Positions 1-11,939 of a DNA stretch of 64,000 nt are shown here, one piece after another. The stretch lies in assembly GCF_030272615.1 (NCBI RefSeq), contig NC_081413.1, positions 337,744,802-337,808,801 on the forward strand, in the 5' to 3' direction. The notes under the pieces were generated by a model, which saw only the letters and a list, made by a program, of their open reading frames with translations, searched no databases and was not told the origin of the DNA. The translations under genes were made by a program, and so were the position numbers. How positions within the stretch are numbered: the first letter of the stretch is position 1; each line of letters opens with the position of its first letter. Source of the DNA: Cryptomeria japonica (lineage: Eukaryota; Streptophyta; Pinopsida; Cupressales; Cupressaceae).

Positions 1-330
1 TTTAAAGGGATGACCACTAAATCATCTTTTCTTTATATTTAATTTATCGAAATCGCTAGCACTTTTCTTTGTTTAATGTTGAGCTTGACAGATTTGTTTC
101 TTAGATCATTTTCTCTTTTTTTTTTGTGGTTGTTCCACATGTTTGAATTAGTGGGCCTTAATTGTGTGTTAGTGTTACTTATATCATGTTCGTTGGAACC
201 TTTAATAGTGTGTTAAGGGAGAACACCGCATAAATTCGATCTAGGCATGTTGGGTAATCAAATAGTATTAAAAATAACCTAAGGAAACAAAAGTGTATTC
301 TCTATGATAAAGATTATTTGTAACCATTTG
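1..330 (+). repeat. Direct repeat copy 1: 3' internal end of element E
   Basis: This segment recurs at 9675-10039. Both copies carry the GGGATGACCACTAAATC block, the CGAAATCGCTAGCACTTTTC block and the GATTCGATCTAGGCA block in the same order. The copy here lacks about 32 bases that copy 2 has before CGAAATCGC. Outside that gap only scattered substitutions are seen. No reading frame is conserved. I read it as the 3' part of the internal region of a long-LTR element. Confidence 0.85.
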
Positions 331-1255
331 GATCATAAGATATATTAGGAAGAAGTGTGAGTTGGATTAAGTAGACTAGGTTATATGCATGAGATAAGTT
401 TAAAATTCTGCAAATTGATTGTTTGACGAGTGCTATGAATGTTTACATGGATTTTTGTTGAGATAAGTTGGCATTAGATGGTTGATGTATGTAATTATAT
501 TTACTGCCTTTCTTAGATTGAGATTGTTTTGTGCTTAATGATTGGAGTTGGTGTTGATGTGATATGGCATATGTACCATGAACTCTCTTCTTCTTTTGTG
601 TGTGTGCGTTGTGGACCTCAGATGATAAATGATACATTAGCTATGTTGAACTTGAGAACTTAGTCAGAAAATATGTTATATTTACCCTGGTGTATAGGAA
701 GAAGTGTATGTATAGATGTATATCTGTCATTTTTATGGTGCATAAAGATGTTAAGAAGTGCTCCCATATTTGAAAAGTGTAAATTTTGATGTTGTACATT
801 ATGCTATGTTTACTTTTCGATAAGGAATTTGGAGGAGAATCTTTGTTTTGCAAGATTATTTGTAGAATGAGGATTTTTGAATTACTTAATATAAGTGTTA
901 TGGCTAATGCATTCTTGTTTTAACTATCTTAGCCTTGTGACCTCTAGGAGTAAGTCGAATCTTAGGGGGGGAGGATATAATGCCCTTCCCTCAATCAGAC
1001 TCTATTTAAACTATTTTGACTTTGGTTGACTTCTCCTGTTGTTTATTAGATTGGGTGGTACTCTCTAATGTAATGACTTTTATCATGATTCTAGAATATG
1101 TTGTTGGTTATGCATTTTATCTCTATGGATGCTTAGATGTTAGATTATATGATTAAGTACTAACCTTGGACTGACTTGTCAACTTTATGTATATATCTTG
1201 TGTTTGTTTTCTTATATGGGTTCGAGTTTATATGGGGTGCAAGGGGGTGATATTC
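331..1255 (+). other. Non-coding 3' internal region of element E with two candidate polypurine tracts
   Basis: No supportable coding region is present. Two purine tracts could prime plus-strand synthesis: AGGGGGGGAGGA at 964-975 and GCAAGGGGGTGA at 1239-1250. The second lies just before TGTCACCC at 1256, which is the better LTR start because the LTR ends in GGGGTGTTACA. If the first tract is the real one, the LTR starts near 981 instead. Confidence 0.4.
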
Positions 1256-4200
1256 TGTCACCCACTTCGGAGGGACACATAATACCACGACTCTCCTCCA
1301 ACGGTGTGCCTATTCACGTTAGATTTATATATGTGCATTTTCTCTATGATGCAGTTGTAGGTACCAAGCATCGAGCATACTCTATTACCCAATGGTAAAG
1401 TGGTAAATGGAGATATCAGTCAGACCCTAGACACAATCTCCCTGTTAGGTATCCTTGTGGTCATAGTCAATCTTGTTATTGTCGGTCTCATTCTTGTGTT
1501 TTCATGTATGTTGTTGTAGACATCTTCTGAGAGTTTGTCTATGTTAATTAATTAATTTTGCAAGAAAAAGATTTAATTTTATATAAAAAGAACTTAAATA
1601 TTTTGATTATTTATTTAGTTAATAAAATGTATATAGTGAAAGTTTAAAATAAATTGATTAATTAAACATTTAATTTGGTATTTGTGCTTAAAAAAATTAA
1701 TGTTTAAAAAAAAATATTAAATTGATATATTCGACAAGTTCATAAAATAATCTATGTTGTCATAAGAAATAATGATAATATTATTTTTTAAAAGGGAATT
1801 AAATTATGTAATTTGCATGTTGGGGGTTACAAAAGAAAATTAATGAATTGAATTATGGGGGAATTCTTGCATGCATTGGGGGGTTTTATATTTTGGTGCT
1901 TTTGGGGGGTTTTCAGGAGAAGCTCTTCATGTGAAGAATTTTCTGGGGCTTTTTGGGAATGATGATGATTGAAAAAAAAAATTGTCATTTGTAATTTCAA
2001 TGGAGTTTATTTTGCAAATTTTTGGTGGAAAAATGTTAAACTTTGGTTCGCAATTATCCAGCTCATCAGATTTGTATTGAGGATCTTCTATTAATTGCAA
2101 ATTTTGTTCTTCATAATTTCTTTCCGGACAATGTTTGAGGTAGGGGCTTTTGATTCTCATCTTGCATGTTAAATTTCCTTTTCAGGTTGAAGAAAATAAT
2201 TGGTGTTTTCGAATTTTAGAATGTAGGAAATCGAGGAATGCATTTATATTGTTTTGTAAAACATTTGGGATTTGGGTTGGATTGGATCTTTGTTTAAAAA
2301 TTGGGGACGACTTGTTAAAAGGACCTATTTGTATATGGATATTGATTACTTTAAGAGATTGGTTTCAAGAAAATTTGGAGGTTGCATTTATAATTAATCT
2401 GGTAAAATCATGTTCAGGGATTTGGGGTTTTGGATGGAATTTGGTTAAAAATAAATATATATAATTTGTATTTGGTTAATTTATGAATTCATGTTTTTTT
2501 TAATGTTATCAAAATAATGAAATTTGGGTTTAAGCCCTATTAATATTGTTTGTCTATGTGTATTCTTGTGGGGCTCTACCCACAACTATGGGGAGCTACC
2601 CCCAAAACCATGGGGACACCCACAATTGTGGGGATCTTCCCCCATATCCGTGGGAAACCCCACGATTGTGGGAAGCTTCCCCCACAACCATGGGTGAAAC
2701 TCCCATGGCATATCCCCTGCTTTTCCAGAAAACTTGGATTTTCTTTTGGCTCCAAATAAAAAAAAAACATGCATTCTTTGGTTTTTTATGCATTGGTAAT
2801 TTTATATGTGTGTGTGTGTGTTGTTATTTCTATATTTTTTTGAATTTAGGATTGTGCTAGAATATTTCTAAGCCATGTTTCAAATTGTCTAGTCATTAAA
2901 TTGGAGTTATATATGAATATATATTTTTTAGTTATATGATTATAAGTATTGAGTAATCATCATTATTTTGGATGTTAAACAGATTTTGTAATAGAATTAT
3001 TAGAGGAAGCTAGGATTTCTTAAATGGTTGAATATTAAAATAATACTTTTTTTTATTTAAATTGGAATTACTAGGAATGAAATGTGAATAAATGAATTGA
3101 GTTGAGATATTGGATATTAATGAATAACCTATACCCTTGGTATTATTTTGAGTTTGAGATACTTATATTGAATGGCAAAAGAGTTTGCATTTTTATTAAT
3201 TGGATTAACATTATAATGGTGTTGGTCTTTTTATGCTATTGTGATCAACTTGTTCTTCTAAATGAATCTTTCTATCTTGGCATTATGAGATCTTATTCAT
3301 GTCTTAGTTTTATCAATCCTTGTGGAAATGTTCAGTTGAGTGGTTTTATGTCTCGGTTCCAGAGGCTTGGGAGGGAGTTTATGGTTTCTATAATGTATTG
3401 CTTTGTTCTCCTTGCTGGATTATAGTTCCAGTCTGTATGATTTAGGAAGCTAGATGGTGATTCCTATCTTGTCTTGGATCCTCCCTATGTGATATCTCAT
3501 TCTACCAAGTGAGTCAGCCTTTCTATGGTATTTTGGTGTTAACCATCATGTGTTTGTTGATTTGGCCTTTGGTTTTGCTTGTTTTCCTAGGTGCATTCTT
3601 GGGAGAGTGGCTTTCATTAGGGGTCGGGACCCAAAGTTGTCACCAGGGTAACTCAATGGAAGTTTGTAATCAAGTGAAAACATACTAGAATGAATTGGGA
3701 TGGGTAGTTAGCTCACATTAATATAGATTAAATATGGTTGCCTCTCTTACGCTTAGGTGCTTGTTTAGGGCTGAGGTAAGTAGATAAGGGCCTGGAATGG
3801 CTTCCACCAATCTTGTCCTTTTGAAAGGTTGGTGTGGTCCACTAGTGTTTGTATGGGGTAGGGGGTTGAGAGAGGTCACTAGGGTAACCCAGGATGGGGG
3901 CCGCAACCTAGTAAATGCATACTAGGGTAACTCATGACAACCTAGTGATGACACTCTTCCCTATTGCGTAGCTTGTGGTAACTTATGATTTTGTTTTATT
4001 CTTCTATGGATTGCTCAAGCCTCTAGAAGTTGGTTGTTTTACTCTTGATTTCTTGTGATTATGGTCTTGTGAGACTCTTGTGACTGTATCCTTGTGAGTC
4101 ACATGTGAAAGTAGACTTGTGAGTCTCATGTGAGTAATTTGTATCCTTTTGTATTTCCTTCCATCTCTTGGGTCTGGTTGATACCTCCTAGCACGGGGGG

Positions 4201-4684
4201 TAGACCCGATGGTACCACATGGTTGGGTAGAGTGCTATTCACACCCATTGGTTTTTCTCTTTCTATATAATGTTCGAAGAGGCTCATGAGTAGATTGAAG
4301 ACTCTCTTTTTGTACTAGATTTTTGTATTCATCCCATCATGGGACTCTTGTAGCTTGTATTTATATAGATCCATTGTAATATATTTAATGATCTTATGTA
4401 TATTCTCATGACAATGTATCATGTTTCATGTTTCTTTGTAAAGGGAAGTGTAATCATATTTATGTGGTTTATTATGTCCTTGTATGTTTGGTTAATGTTA
4501 TCCTTGAGTAACATTATTGTGGGACCTTGAAGAGTCTTGTATGATATTACATGTTCATTATATCCTTACCTTGCATCTTCATGATACTCATTGCATTGGT
4601 ATGGTTTATATATTTTATAAAAAAAAACCTATTTTCATTATTTAATTTTTTTAAGTCCTTTGGGCATCATAGTGGGGTGTTACA
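1256..4684 (+). mobile_element. Candidate long LTR of element E (about 3.4 kb)
   Basis: The segment begins TGTCACCC and ends GTGTTACA, giving TG...CA termini with rough inverted repeats. Two bases after its end lies a clear primer-binding site, and a polypurine tract lies before it. A purine tract before and a PBS after the same LTR means internal sequence flanks it on both sides, as in a tandem LTR-internal-LTR arrangement. It contains no coding region. It includes an AT-rich stretch (1550-1790) and a cluster of small palindromes (2579-2708). The start is uncertain because no identical second LTR is in the window. Confidence 0.45.
2579..2708. repeat. Cluster of about six short tandem palindromes (CCCACAAYYRTGGGG type)
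   Basis: A GC-rich island in AT-rich sequence is built of alternating CCCAC and GTGGG blocks. CCCACAATTGTGGG is a perfect 14-base palindrome, and CCCACGATTGTGGG and CCCACAACCATGGG are close variants. Spacers of the GGAGCTACC, GGATCTTCC and GGAAGCTTCC type are themselves nearly palindromic. The block can be read open in several frames on both strands only because it lacks stop triplets, so I do not call a gene. It could form serial hairpins or be a multimerised protein-binding site. Confidence 0.8.
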
Positions 4685-4686
4685 CT

Positions 4687-4698
4687 TGGTATCAGAGC
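4687..4698 (+). promoter_or_regulatory. Primer-binding site of element E
   Basis: TGGTATCAGAGC is complementary to the 3' end of plant initiator methionine tRNA. It sits two bases after the CA end of the preceding LTR, the standard position for starting minus-strand synthesis on a plus-orientation element. Confidence 0.85.
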
Positions 4699-7600
4699 CC
4701 ATGTTGAAGCACTAGGATCTCTAGATAAGGTTGTGCCCTTATTCTGGTTGGTTTTCTGTCATATGCTTGTCCTTCTGAGTATCCTCAAGGTTGATGATTA
4801 GTGCCTTGTAAGTCTTGGGTGTTTTGTGCTCTGTATCTCCTGCCTATCCTTATTGTGTTTAACATGTGTATTCACTTCTTGCTCTTACCTTGTTGATGTT
4901 AGTGCTTGTTATGTGAGTGCATGTGCTTTTGATTGCATTGTAGTTAAAAAGATATGTAGATAAATTAATAGCCTGAGGTGTTTAGTATAAAATCTCTAAT
5001 GCACTCAGGACATGAGATCTTGGGTGTTGTGTAATGGTTACACTCCCTTCAATGTGGCCGAAATGGTCACCTAGTCTTGAGATTTTGTTGTGTCCATGAT
5101 TTATTTAACTTGCTTATGTACTGTCCCTCCTAGACTTGCATTTTGATTTGTGTTCTGATAGACTCATATAGACTCATGGTGGATACTTAGATGGTTATTC
5201 ATGACTCTATTTCTATCTTAGATGATTTTATTGATGTTAGGACTTATGATAGACTTATGAGGATTTATGATTACTCGATATGATTCATTATGTGTTGGAA
5301 TTTATGTGATTGATGATGCGAGACTTATTATATGATATGTGGTATTTTGATAATTCTTATGGATGTTGGTACATAGTATCACATTGATGAAAGAATTTAT
5401 ATGTGATTTATGAGGATACTAACCCTATTTCATGATGATGATTCTATGTGATATTTTGATATTATATTGTGTGACAATCTTCGTGAATTGAGACGATGCC
5501 ATATCACTCATTGTGAGTGAGACATGTTATCGTGATTCTCTATCACTTGTCTGTTATTATGATGTATATATCTCATATATGTTGCGTTGGTGTTTGATGC
5601 AGGTTTGCAAGTTCCAGACATCGACTACACTTGGCTTCATAGGTTTGAGCATGTCTTTATCCCAATGGCAAGTTGTCGGAGATGACATAGTTTCCCTCAC
5701 ACACTCTAGGTCTAAGATGTGTACCTTGTCGATTGCACCACGATGCAAGTTGTGGTTAGATTTTTGTGTTATGGTTGTCCCCTTGGCGTAAGATGATTCG
5801 AGTCTATTCTTGATCATTTGGGTGAAGTAATTTTTGTTTAATTATTTGATTATAGATATTTATTTGATTATTCTAGGATGATGATTTCATTGTGAGATTT
5901 ATTTAAATCAATTAGGATTAATTTAATTGGTTTATTAAGTGATTTATTTATTGTGCATTTTTGAATTATTAATCATCCATTTATTTATTGATGATTTATT
6001 TATTTAATTTGATTATTGATGAGATTTAGTTATATTAATGGCTTATTTATTTATTCATTTGATTTATCTATTATTTTATTTACTATTTATTAATGTTGTT
6101 TTATTGATGAATGTTTTATTTATTTATTGTTGCATTGGTTTATTTAATTTATTATTATTGTTGAATTTGATTTATTGGCTTTATTAAAACTATTTATTGT
6201 TATTTGTGATTTGATTTTATGTTTTGAATATAGGATCCTATTTTTAAGGCCTTATTCATTTTATTTATTTAATTGATTTTATTGGGTAAAGTATTATTAT
6301 TGAATGTGTTTATATAAATTTAATATTGTCGGTAATTGCATTTGTAATATAAATTACCTACCCTTTTAGTTGATTGGTTGGATGGAAAGGTAGGTAAATA
6401 AATCTATATTTATTCAATACCTTCCTTGAACTATGCAAAGGTAAGTATAATATATAGTATAATGAAATATTTTGATTGGTCGACATTTTGAAGGGTTTTC
6501 ATATTTATTTTGTTTTTTGGAATGTTTGTTGGGTGGTTCATCTAACAGATTTTGGATTTTATTTGGAATCCAATTGAAGATCTGGATTGAGGATTTGGGA
6601 TTGATTGTGGATTGCTCAACTTCAAATTTCTACATTATTTGGTTTGTGTTTGCAGGTTGGTGCGATTCTTCCTTTGAAGTTTTCATTTTCTAGAAAGATT
6701 GTTCTCCTCGTGCCTATGCAATTAATTTCTGGTTATTGTGAAATTATTTTCAGAGTTCTTGAATTGAGTTGAAATATTTTAATTTGGCGTTGAAAATAAA
6801 TTGGAAAGGGAGTGCAAATTAATTTTTATTTTTCAGATATTTGGAATTGATTGTCAAAATGTTTTCCTGTGTATTCTTTGTGAATGATATATTTCCCTTT
6901 CCATGATATTTAGAGATGTTATTTGTGTTATTACAGAGTTTCATGTTAATCCCTATTAGTTTCCTTGAAACTCCCTTTTTTTCCAGTAAAATTCTTTTTG
7001 TTTTGAAGCTTCCTGAGAGTATCTTTCCACTCTCTGTGACTTGTATTTTCTTAGAGAAGACCTTTAGGGAGTGTCTATGATTGTGTTTTTAATTCATTAT
7101 GCTTGTTTGATGTTCTTTTGATGATATTTTATTGATTTCTTTTGTTGTAGATCTCAATCTAAGCTCTATGGGAGAAATTTGTGTTCACTATTCTCTTTCC
7201 TTGTGTATGTAACTTTGCAATCTTGTTATTCTTTAGTGATTTTTTCATCTATCAAGCCCTTTGAGTTGGTCATGGGTGTCATTTTTGACCCATTTTCTGA
7301 TCTGGGCAAGTGCCCTATCCAATTGAGTAGTTTTATTGCAATTATAGCTCATTTCCCAAAAGAGCTACCAAAACAACAAAAAAAGCCACTAGATGTACCA
7401 AGAGCGCTATTTTGAATCCTAGGAGCACTATTTTGGAATATAGGGGAACTCGGAAAAGAACCAGGAGTGTTGGCTAAGTGGCCGAGAGAGCTAAGTCTAG
7501 AACCCAAAAAGCTAGGTGATAAACTGATAGAGATGTTGGTATTTTCCTTTGTGAGGATTTGGTGAAGGTTCCTTTCTATGAGTATGGTTTATGAGTTCTC

Positions 7601-9674
7601 TTGCTCAGTTTGTTGTGACTTTTTATTATATAATTTTTGGCCTTCATGATGATGTTTTATGTTCTTGGATATGTGTTTCTACCCTACGGTTTTGGTCCAT
7701 GGTAGGGAGAGTGGGATCTTGCATGTGTGGACCAGGGTCTTGAGCATTAGGCCTCTAGGAGGGGGTCTAGACTTGATGGAACCACATGAAGAGTTTATTT
7801 GTAATTGCAAGTGATAACCTTAATAATTGATTAGTGGGTTTGGGTATTTATAAATTCAATAAGCAAGATAATAATTGGTTTTGGCCCCACCTCATAGCCC
7901 TAGAAGCGTGCACACTCAGGATGAGCTTGGGAAGACCATTGGAGTGGTAAACCGATCTCCCTAGAATGGATTCAAGGTTTATATGGTTCAACATGTCTAT
8001 TAGGGTGAGGCTTGGCCCCTTCTATTGTGAGGATAGAATGTGATGACACTCTTGCCCTACATGTGTCCATTATCCATATGCCCTGATTTATTATTGTGCC
8101 TTTGGAGGTTAATTTCTTCAATTTAGCCATGTGATACATTTGATGTTGTATTTCCTATGTTGGAGTCTTGTGGTGTCTTGTTGTATCCTTTTCTTGTTAG
8201 GTGTTATCTTAGGTCTTGAGTTTGAGTTAGAACCTTTGTCATCTCCTAGCACGGGGGTGGTTGATGTCTTCTTCCATTGGGATATTCTTCTTGGATGTGA
8301 TGCTCTGATTCTTCATGTGATTATTATTTGGAGCTAATTTCTATGTTCATGGGAAAGAAGATATTGTATCATGATGATTTGAATATGTAAAAGTGATTAT
8401 GCATCTTTGCATTAGGCATCTATATGTCATTGTAAATGAAAATTGTAATAGGACATGATGTAGTGATTAGTAGAAGTATTCCTTGATTATTCCTTTATGT
8501 GTTGGATGTTTATTATTATTATTATGAATTTATGAGATCTATGTGAAAGAGAGAAATGAGATATCTTATATATATTTGTGTTACATTTGAATTCATGAAA
8601 TGGAATTGTCATGTGTAATCCTATGGAATGAATGATAGAAAGAATAATAATGGTTGTCTTGAGTCTTGTTGAGTAAATAGGAATTATCTAGAAGAAATGG
8701 TTAAATAGATCTATGATGGATTACAATAAAAATAAAGTAAGATTATGTACTTATGTAACTTATGTTAATCAACATTAGCATGTGATGTAGAAATAAAGAC
8801 CATGTGCTTGTTCTATGTACTCTTATGTGTTAGGCCTTGATGATGTAGAAACTATAAGCTTATAAAATGATGTATTAATATTTGAATTATGTTGAAGAAA
8901 TGTTCGTTATGTTGGGATTGAGAGACTATGTTGATTTAGGGAATTGAATGAATAGATTATGTTTATAGCATTAAATATAATTCTTAAAATTGTTTAGTAG
9001 CATGGTATCCTATTCGGAAGATAATAAGTGATTTCTATTATAATCTTGCATATGAATATAGATAGTATTCTTGAAGAGATTTGTAATGATTGTGCTTAAG
9101 GAAATAATCTAGTTTCATATGTAGGAGAAGGATAAATTCATTTAGATTCAAGATGTGTTAAGTGATTGATGAATCAAGGTGCTATTTAGGCACATTTGAT
9201 TGGTGTTTTAAAATGAACTTAAGGAGATGCAATGTGATGAGTTATGCATATGTGTTAGTGTTAATCTAGTTGCATGGAATGTAAATTGTTAGTTGAATGA
9301 TAATAGAATATGAAATTCTAGATGGATAAGTGTTATGTTAGGATGATGTCAAGTGGTGATGTTAAGATACCCTAGAGAATGGATGCGTTTGCAAGAGAAT
9401 ATTTAGAGGTATGTTGATGTTTAAATGTTTTAACTCCGCTTGCGTAATATAGTTTTTATGATTATGTACATGTTGGTTTATGTAATCTTGCAAACATTTA
9501 ATGTTGCATTGATATATTTTAATGATAACATAGTGTAATGGATGTTTTTTTTTTTTTAAATCTCCATTTGCTAGTAGATTATAGGTTATTTCTCTAGGGC
9601 ATTTTGGCTGGAATTACAGCTTATGCATTGTGTTTTGCGATTATGGGGATAGCATTATTCTTTTTTAAATTTAT
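4699..9674 (+). other. Non-coding internal region of element E (LARD-like), AT-rich
   Basis: I see no gag or pol motif in any frame over about 5 kb. Open frames near 5513-5817, 6472-6693, 7179-7415 and 8131-8337 are short and show no family resemblance. 5820-6470 is low-complexity ATTTATT-rich sequence. Around 7340-7530 there are loose repeats of an AGAGCGCTATTTTG type. 8586-9674 is featureless AT-rich sequence. A large non-coding interior between a PBS and long LTRs fits a large retrotransposon derivative, but decay of a coding element cannot be excluded. Confidence 0.5.
5470..8585 (+). repeat. Diverged second LTR-like segment within E
   Basis: The segment starts TGTGACAATCTTCG, against TGTCACCCACTTCGG at 1256, and ends near GTGTTACA at 8578-8585. 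Collinear weak matches to the 1256-4684 LTR are visible. GATGCAGG...CATCGA followed by CCCAATGGCAAG corresponds to sequence near 1350-1395. GATGACACTCTT at 8041 corresponds to 3946. CTCCTAGCACGGGG near 8241 corresponds to about 4187. Divergence is too high for the two LTRs of one insertion, so it is more likely a nested older relative. A dot plot is needed to confirm it. Confidence 0.3.
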
Positions 9675-10039
9675 TTTGAAAGGGATGACCACTAAATCTT
9701 CTTTTCTTTCCATTTAATTTATGATACTTGTCGTGTTTTTGGTTCTGATGGTTGTCGAAATCGCTAGCACTTTTCTTTGTTTAATGTTGAGCTTGATAGA
9801 TTTGTTTCTTGGGTCATTTTCTCTTTTGTTTTTTGTGGTCATTTCACATGTTTGAATTAGTGGGCCCTAATTGTGTGTTAGTGTTACTTCTATCATGTTC
9901 ACTGGAACCTCTAATAGTGTGTTAAGAGAGAACACCATAGAGATTCGATCTAGGCACGTTGGGTAATCAAATACTATTAAAAGTATCATAAGGAAATAAA
10001 AGTGTATTCTCTATGATAAAGATTATTTGTAATCATTTG
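9675..10039 (+). repeat. Direct repeat copy 2: 3' internal end of element E, truncated at the A junction
   Basis: This is the second copy of 1-330. Homology stops abruptly just after the CATTTG at about 10039. In copy 1 the sequence continues for about 640 bases to a purine tract. Here it switches directly into the interior of the minus-strand element A. This is a deletion or recombination junction rather than a clean insertion, because no LTR of A is found at the break. Confidence 0.8.
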
Positions 10040-10049
10040 TAGATAAAAG

Positions 10050-11349
10050 ATTATTGCTTCTGACATGCCTTGGCTTAGGCTTAGGAACTTCTGGTTTTGA
10101 TTCCTTCTTCATAGTCTACTCCTCACAAAGAATATTTTCTTCTCTCACTTTCCAAACTGCTTCCTTAGATATCCCCATTCTCTCTGTAAGAGTCAAAACC
10201 TCTTCCTGGATCTTCTTTTGGATCATCAGTTTCTTGAACTGTTGATGCAATTTTAAGCTTTTCTCCTAAAATGTTTTGAACCTCTCTTCATTAGGGTCCA
10301 CCAGTTGACTTAGAAAATATTGTGCATACAGTTCCAAAATTTGTTCTTTGACCTCATAGCCCATAGGCATGATCCATACCATTTGGGGCTCTACAACTTC
10401 CATCAAACATGGTCTATATCTACCATGAAATTGATTGTGTCTTGGTATTTCTCTACAATAGTTTTAAGGATTCTTTCCCTTTCATGCATTTCCTTCTTGA
10501 AATAACCCATTCTTGAATTTGAACTCCTACAGATCTATCAAATACCCACTACATGGGACCAACACTTGGAATTTCATTCATGAGGTAGAAAAATATTCAA
10601 AGAATCAATGTGTCTAACTTGAAAGGATGTTTCTTATTTTCTTTGATCTTATTAATATTCTTGATAAGCTCACTCTGAAGCAACTCACAAAGATCATATT
10701 TCTTATTCTCTCTCATCATCTCATATGAGACATAAATGGCAATGATAGAGAAAGTTATCTCTACCAGAATAATAGATTTTATACCCAATGACCATTGATG
10801 TGAACCTAATATTGTGCTTTAGGATATTATTAATTGTCATTGCCCATTTATCAAATTTTGACTCTGTCACATTGGTCACAATGTCATTCTTTACTACTTT
10901 CAAGGATGGAAGTTCTCCAAATGCACATAATCCTATTACCACTTGAATGACTATCTTGGTGATTTTGTGGGGCTTGTCCAACCATATAAATTCATCATGT
11001 ACCTAGCTCAAGATGAATCAGATCCATTCTTGTTCATAGAACATTAGGAACTTGATGAGTTGTGCAAAACCCTTATCTTCCAATCTTTGGAATTTTGGTT
11101 TCAACACTGAACTCTTATCTACTAGCCGATTGTTATATACAGATTCAACATTTGAGAGATTCCTAATTCCTCAATGGGATAGTGTGTGTATACTCTAATG
11201 CCTTCAATATGTAGTACTCTGTAGGGCATCGATAAAAATGTAGTTTTAGGGTCATTCTCCATGGAAATGAAGGGATGATTCTTGAAGCTTGGATGGGAAT
11301 GCTTAGTGTTGTTCACAATAAGAGGGGTAGTGGTACTAGATGCAACCAT
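10050..11349 (-). pseudogene. Element A ORF2, N-terminal fragment, frameshifted
   Basis: The start ATG at 11349 opens MVASSTTTP. It is followed by the family signature IRVYTHYPIEELG, which matches IHCHIEELG in B and IHYHSEDLG in C. Further on, DKPHKITKIVIQVV (near 10980) matches the LDSIHKIIKEVVKVV region of B. FTSMVIGYK and VSYEMMRENKKYDLCE match FRSMVIGYK and AAHKMIRENEKLDLCG in C. The coding sequence breaks at several stops and frameshifts and is cut off at the left junction. No known enzyme motif is visible, and the function is unknown. Confidence 0.6.
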
Positions 11350-11939
11350 TCTTGTAAATTCACAAATTTCAAGCTAAGAAAGTTCTAATGATAAATACCT
11401 CACACTGGATTAGGGTTTCCTGCCAAATCACTTCAAAAATTTGTAGTACTTGATCTCACCTTATAGCCTTATTCATAGAGCTCTTTAGATTTATTCTCTT
11501 CAATCGTAAAGTGTGGAATGAAGAGGAAAATCACTTCTTATTCATGACAAAGATAAATTTTTACTACAATAAATGTACTTTTCCCTAATACTTCCAAATA
11601 CTCTGCATCTTTAAGAACTCTTTTCGAATCTCCAAATATTCTCAAATTCTTCTGGATATCCATCAAAAGCATCTACAATCAATAAATACACCTCTGCAAC
11701 CTACTAAAATCAGGCACAAATCTCAAACAAGGGGGTTTGAAAGATTTTCATAATAGCTTCCTCCAAGGCCGGATACCTTAGCTTAGTTACCTGATGAGGT
11801 TTCAACACCAAAATCAGGTGCCAAACCACTTCCCTCCTTTAAATCACTTTTCTTGAACCAAGTCTTCTTCATCTAATCTCTGATCTCCTCAATTTTTTAT
11901 TTACCCTTCTCATTAGCCTTCAAATTCTTGTTCTTGACT

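Noticed and set aside
1927-2464. Opposed open frames around 2150 as a host gene
   Set aside because: No motifs are present, the composition is low-complexity, and the frames sit inside the candidate E LTR.
2546-2860. Several overlapping open frames on both strands around the palindrome cluster
   Set aside because: They are open only because the GC-rich repeats lack stop triplets. Nothing is conserved and no frame is favoured.
4687-4698. tRNA-like sequence GGTATCAGAGC
   Set aside because: It is the complement of a tRNA 3' end used as a primer site. No tRNA gene body surrounds it.
5513-5817. Overlapping plus and minus open frames of about 90 codons in element E
   Set aside because: There is no family resemblance. 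The region aligns weakly with non-coding LTR sequence near 1350.
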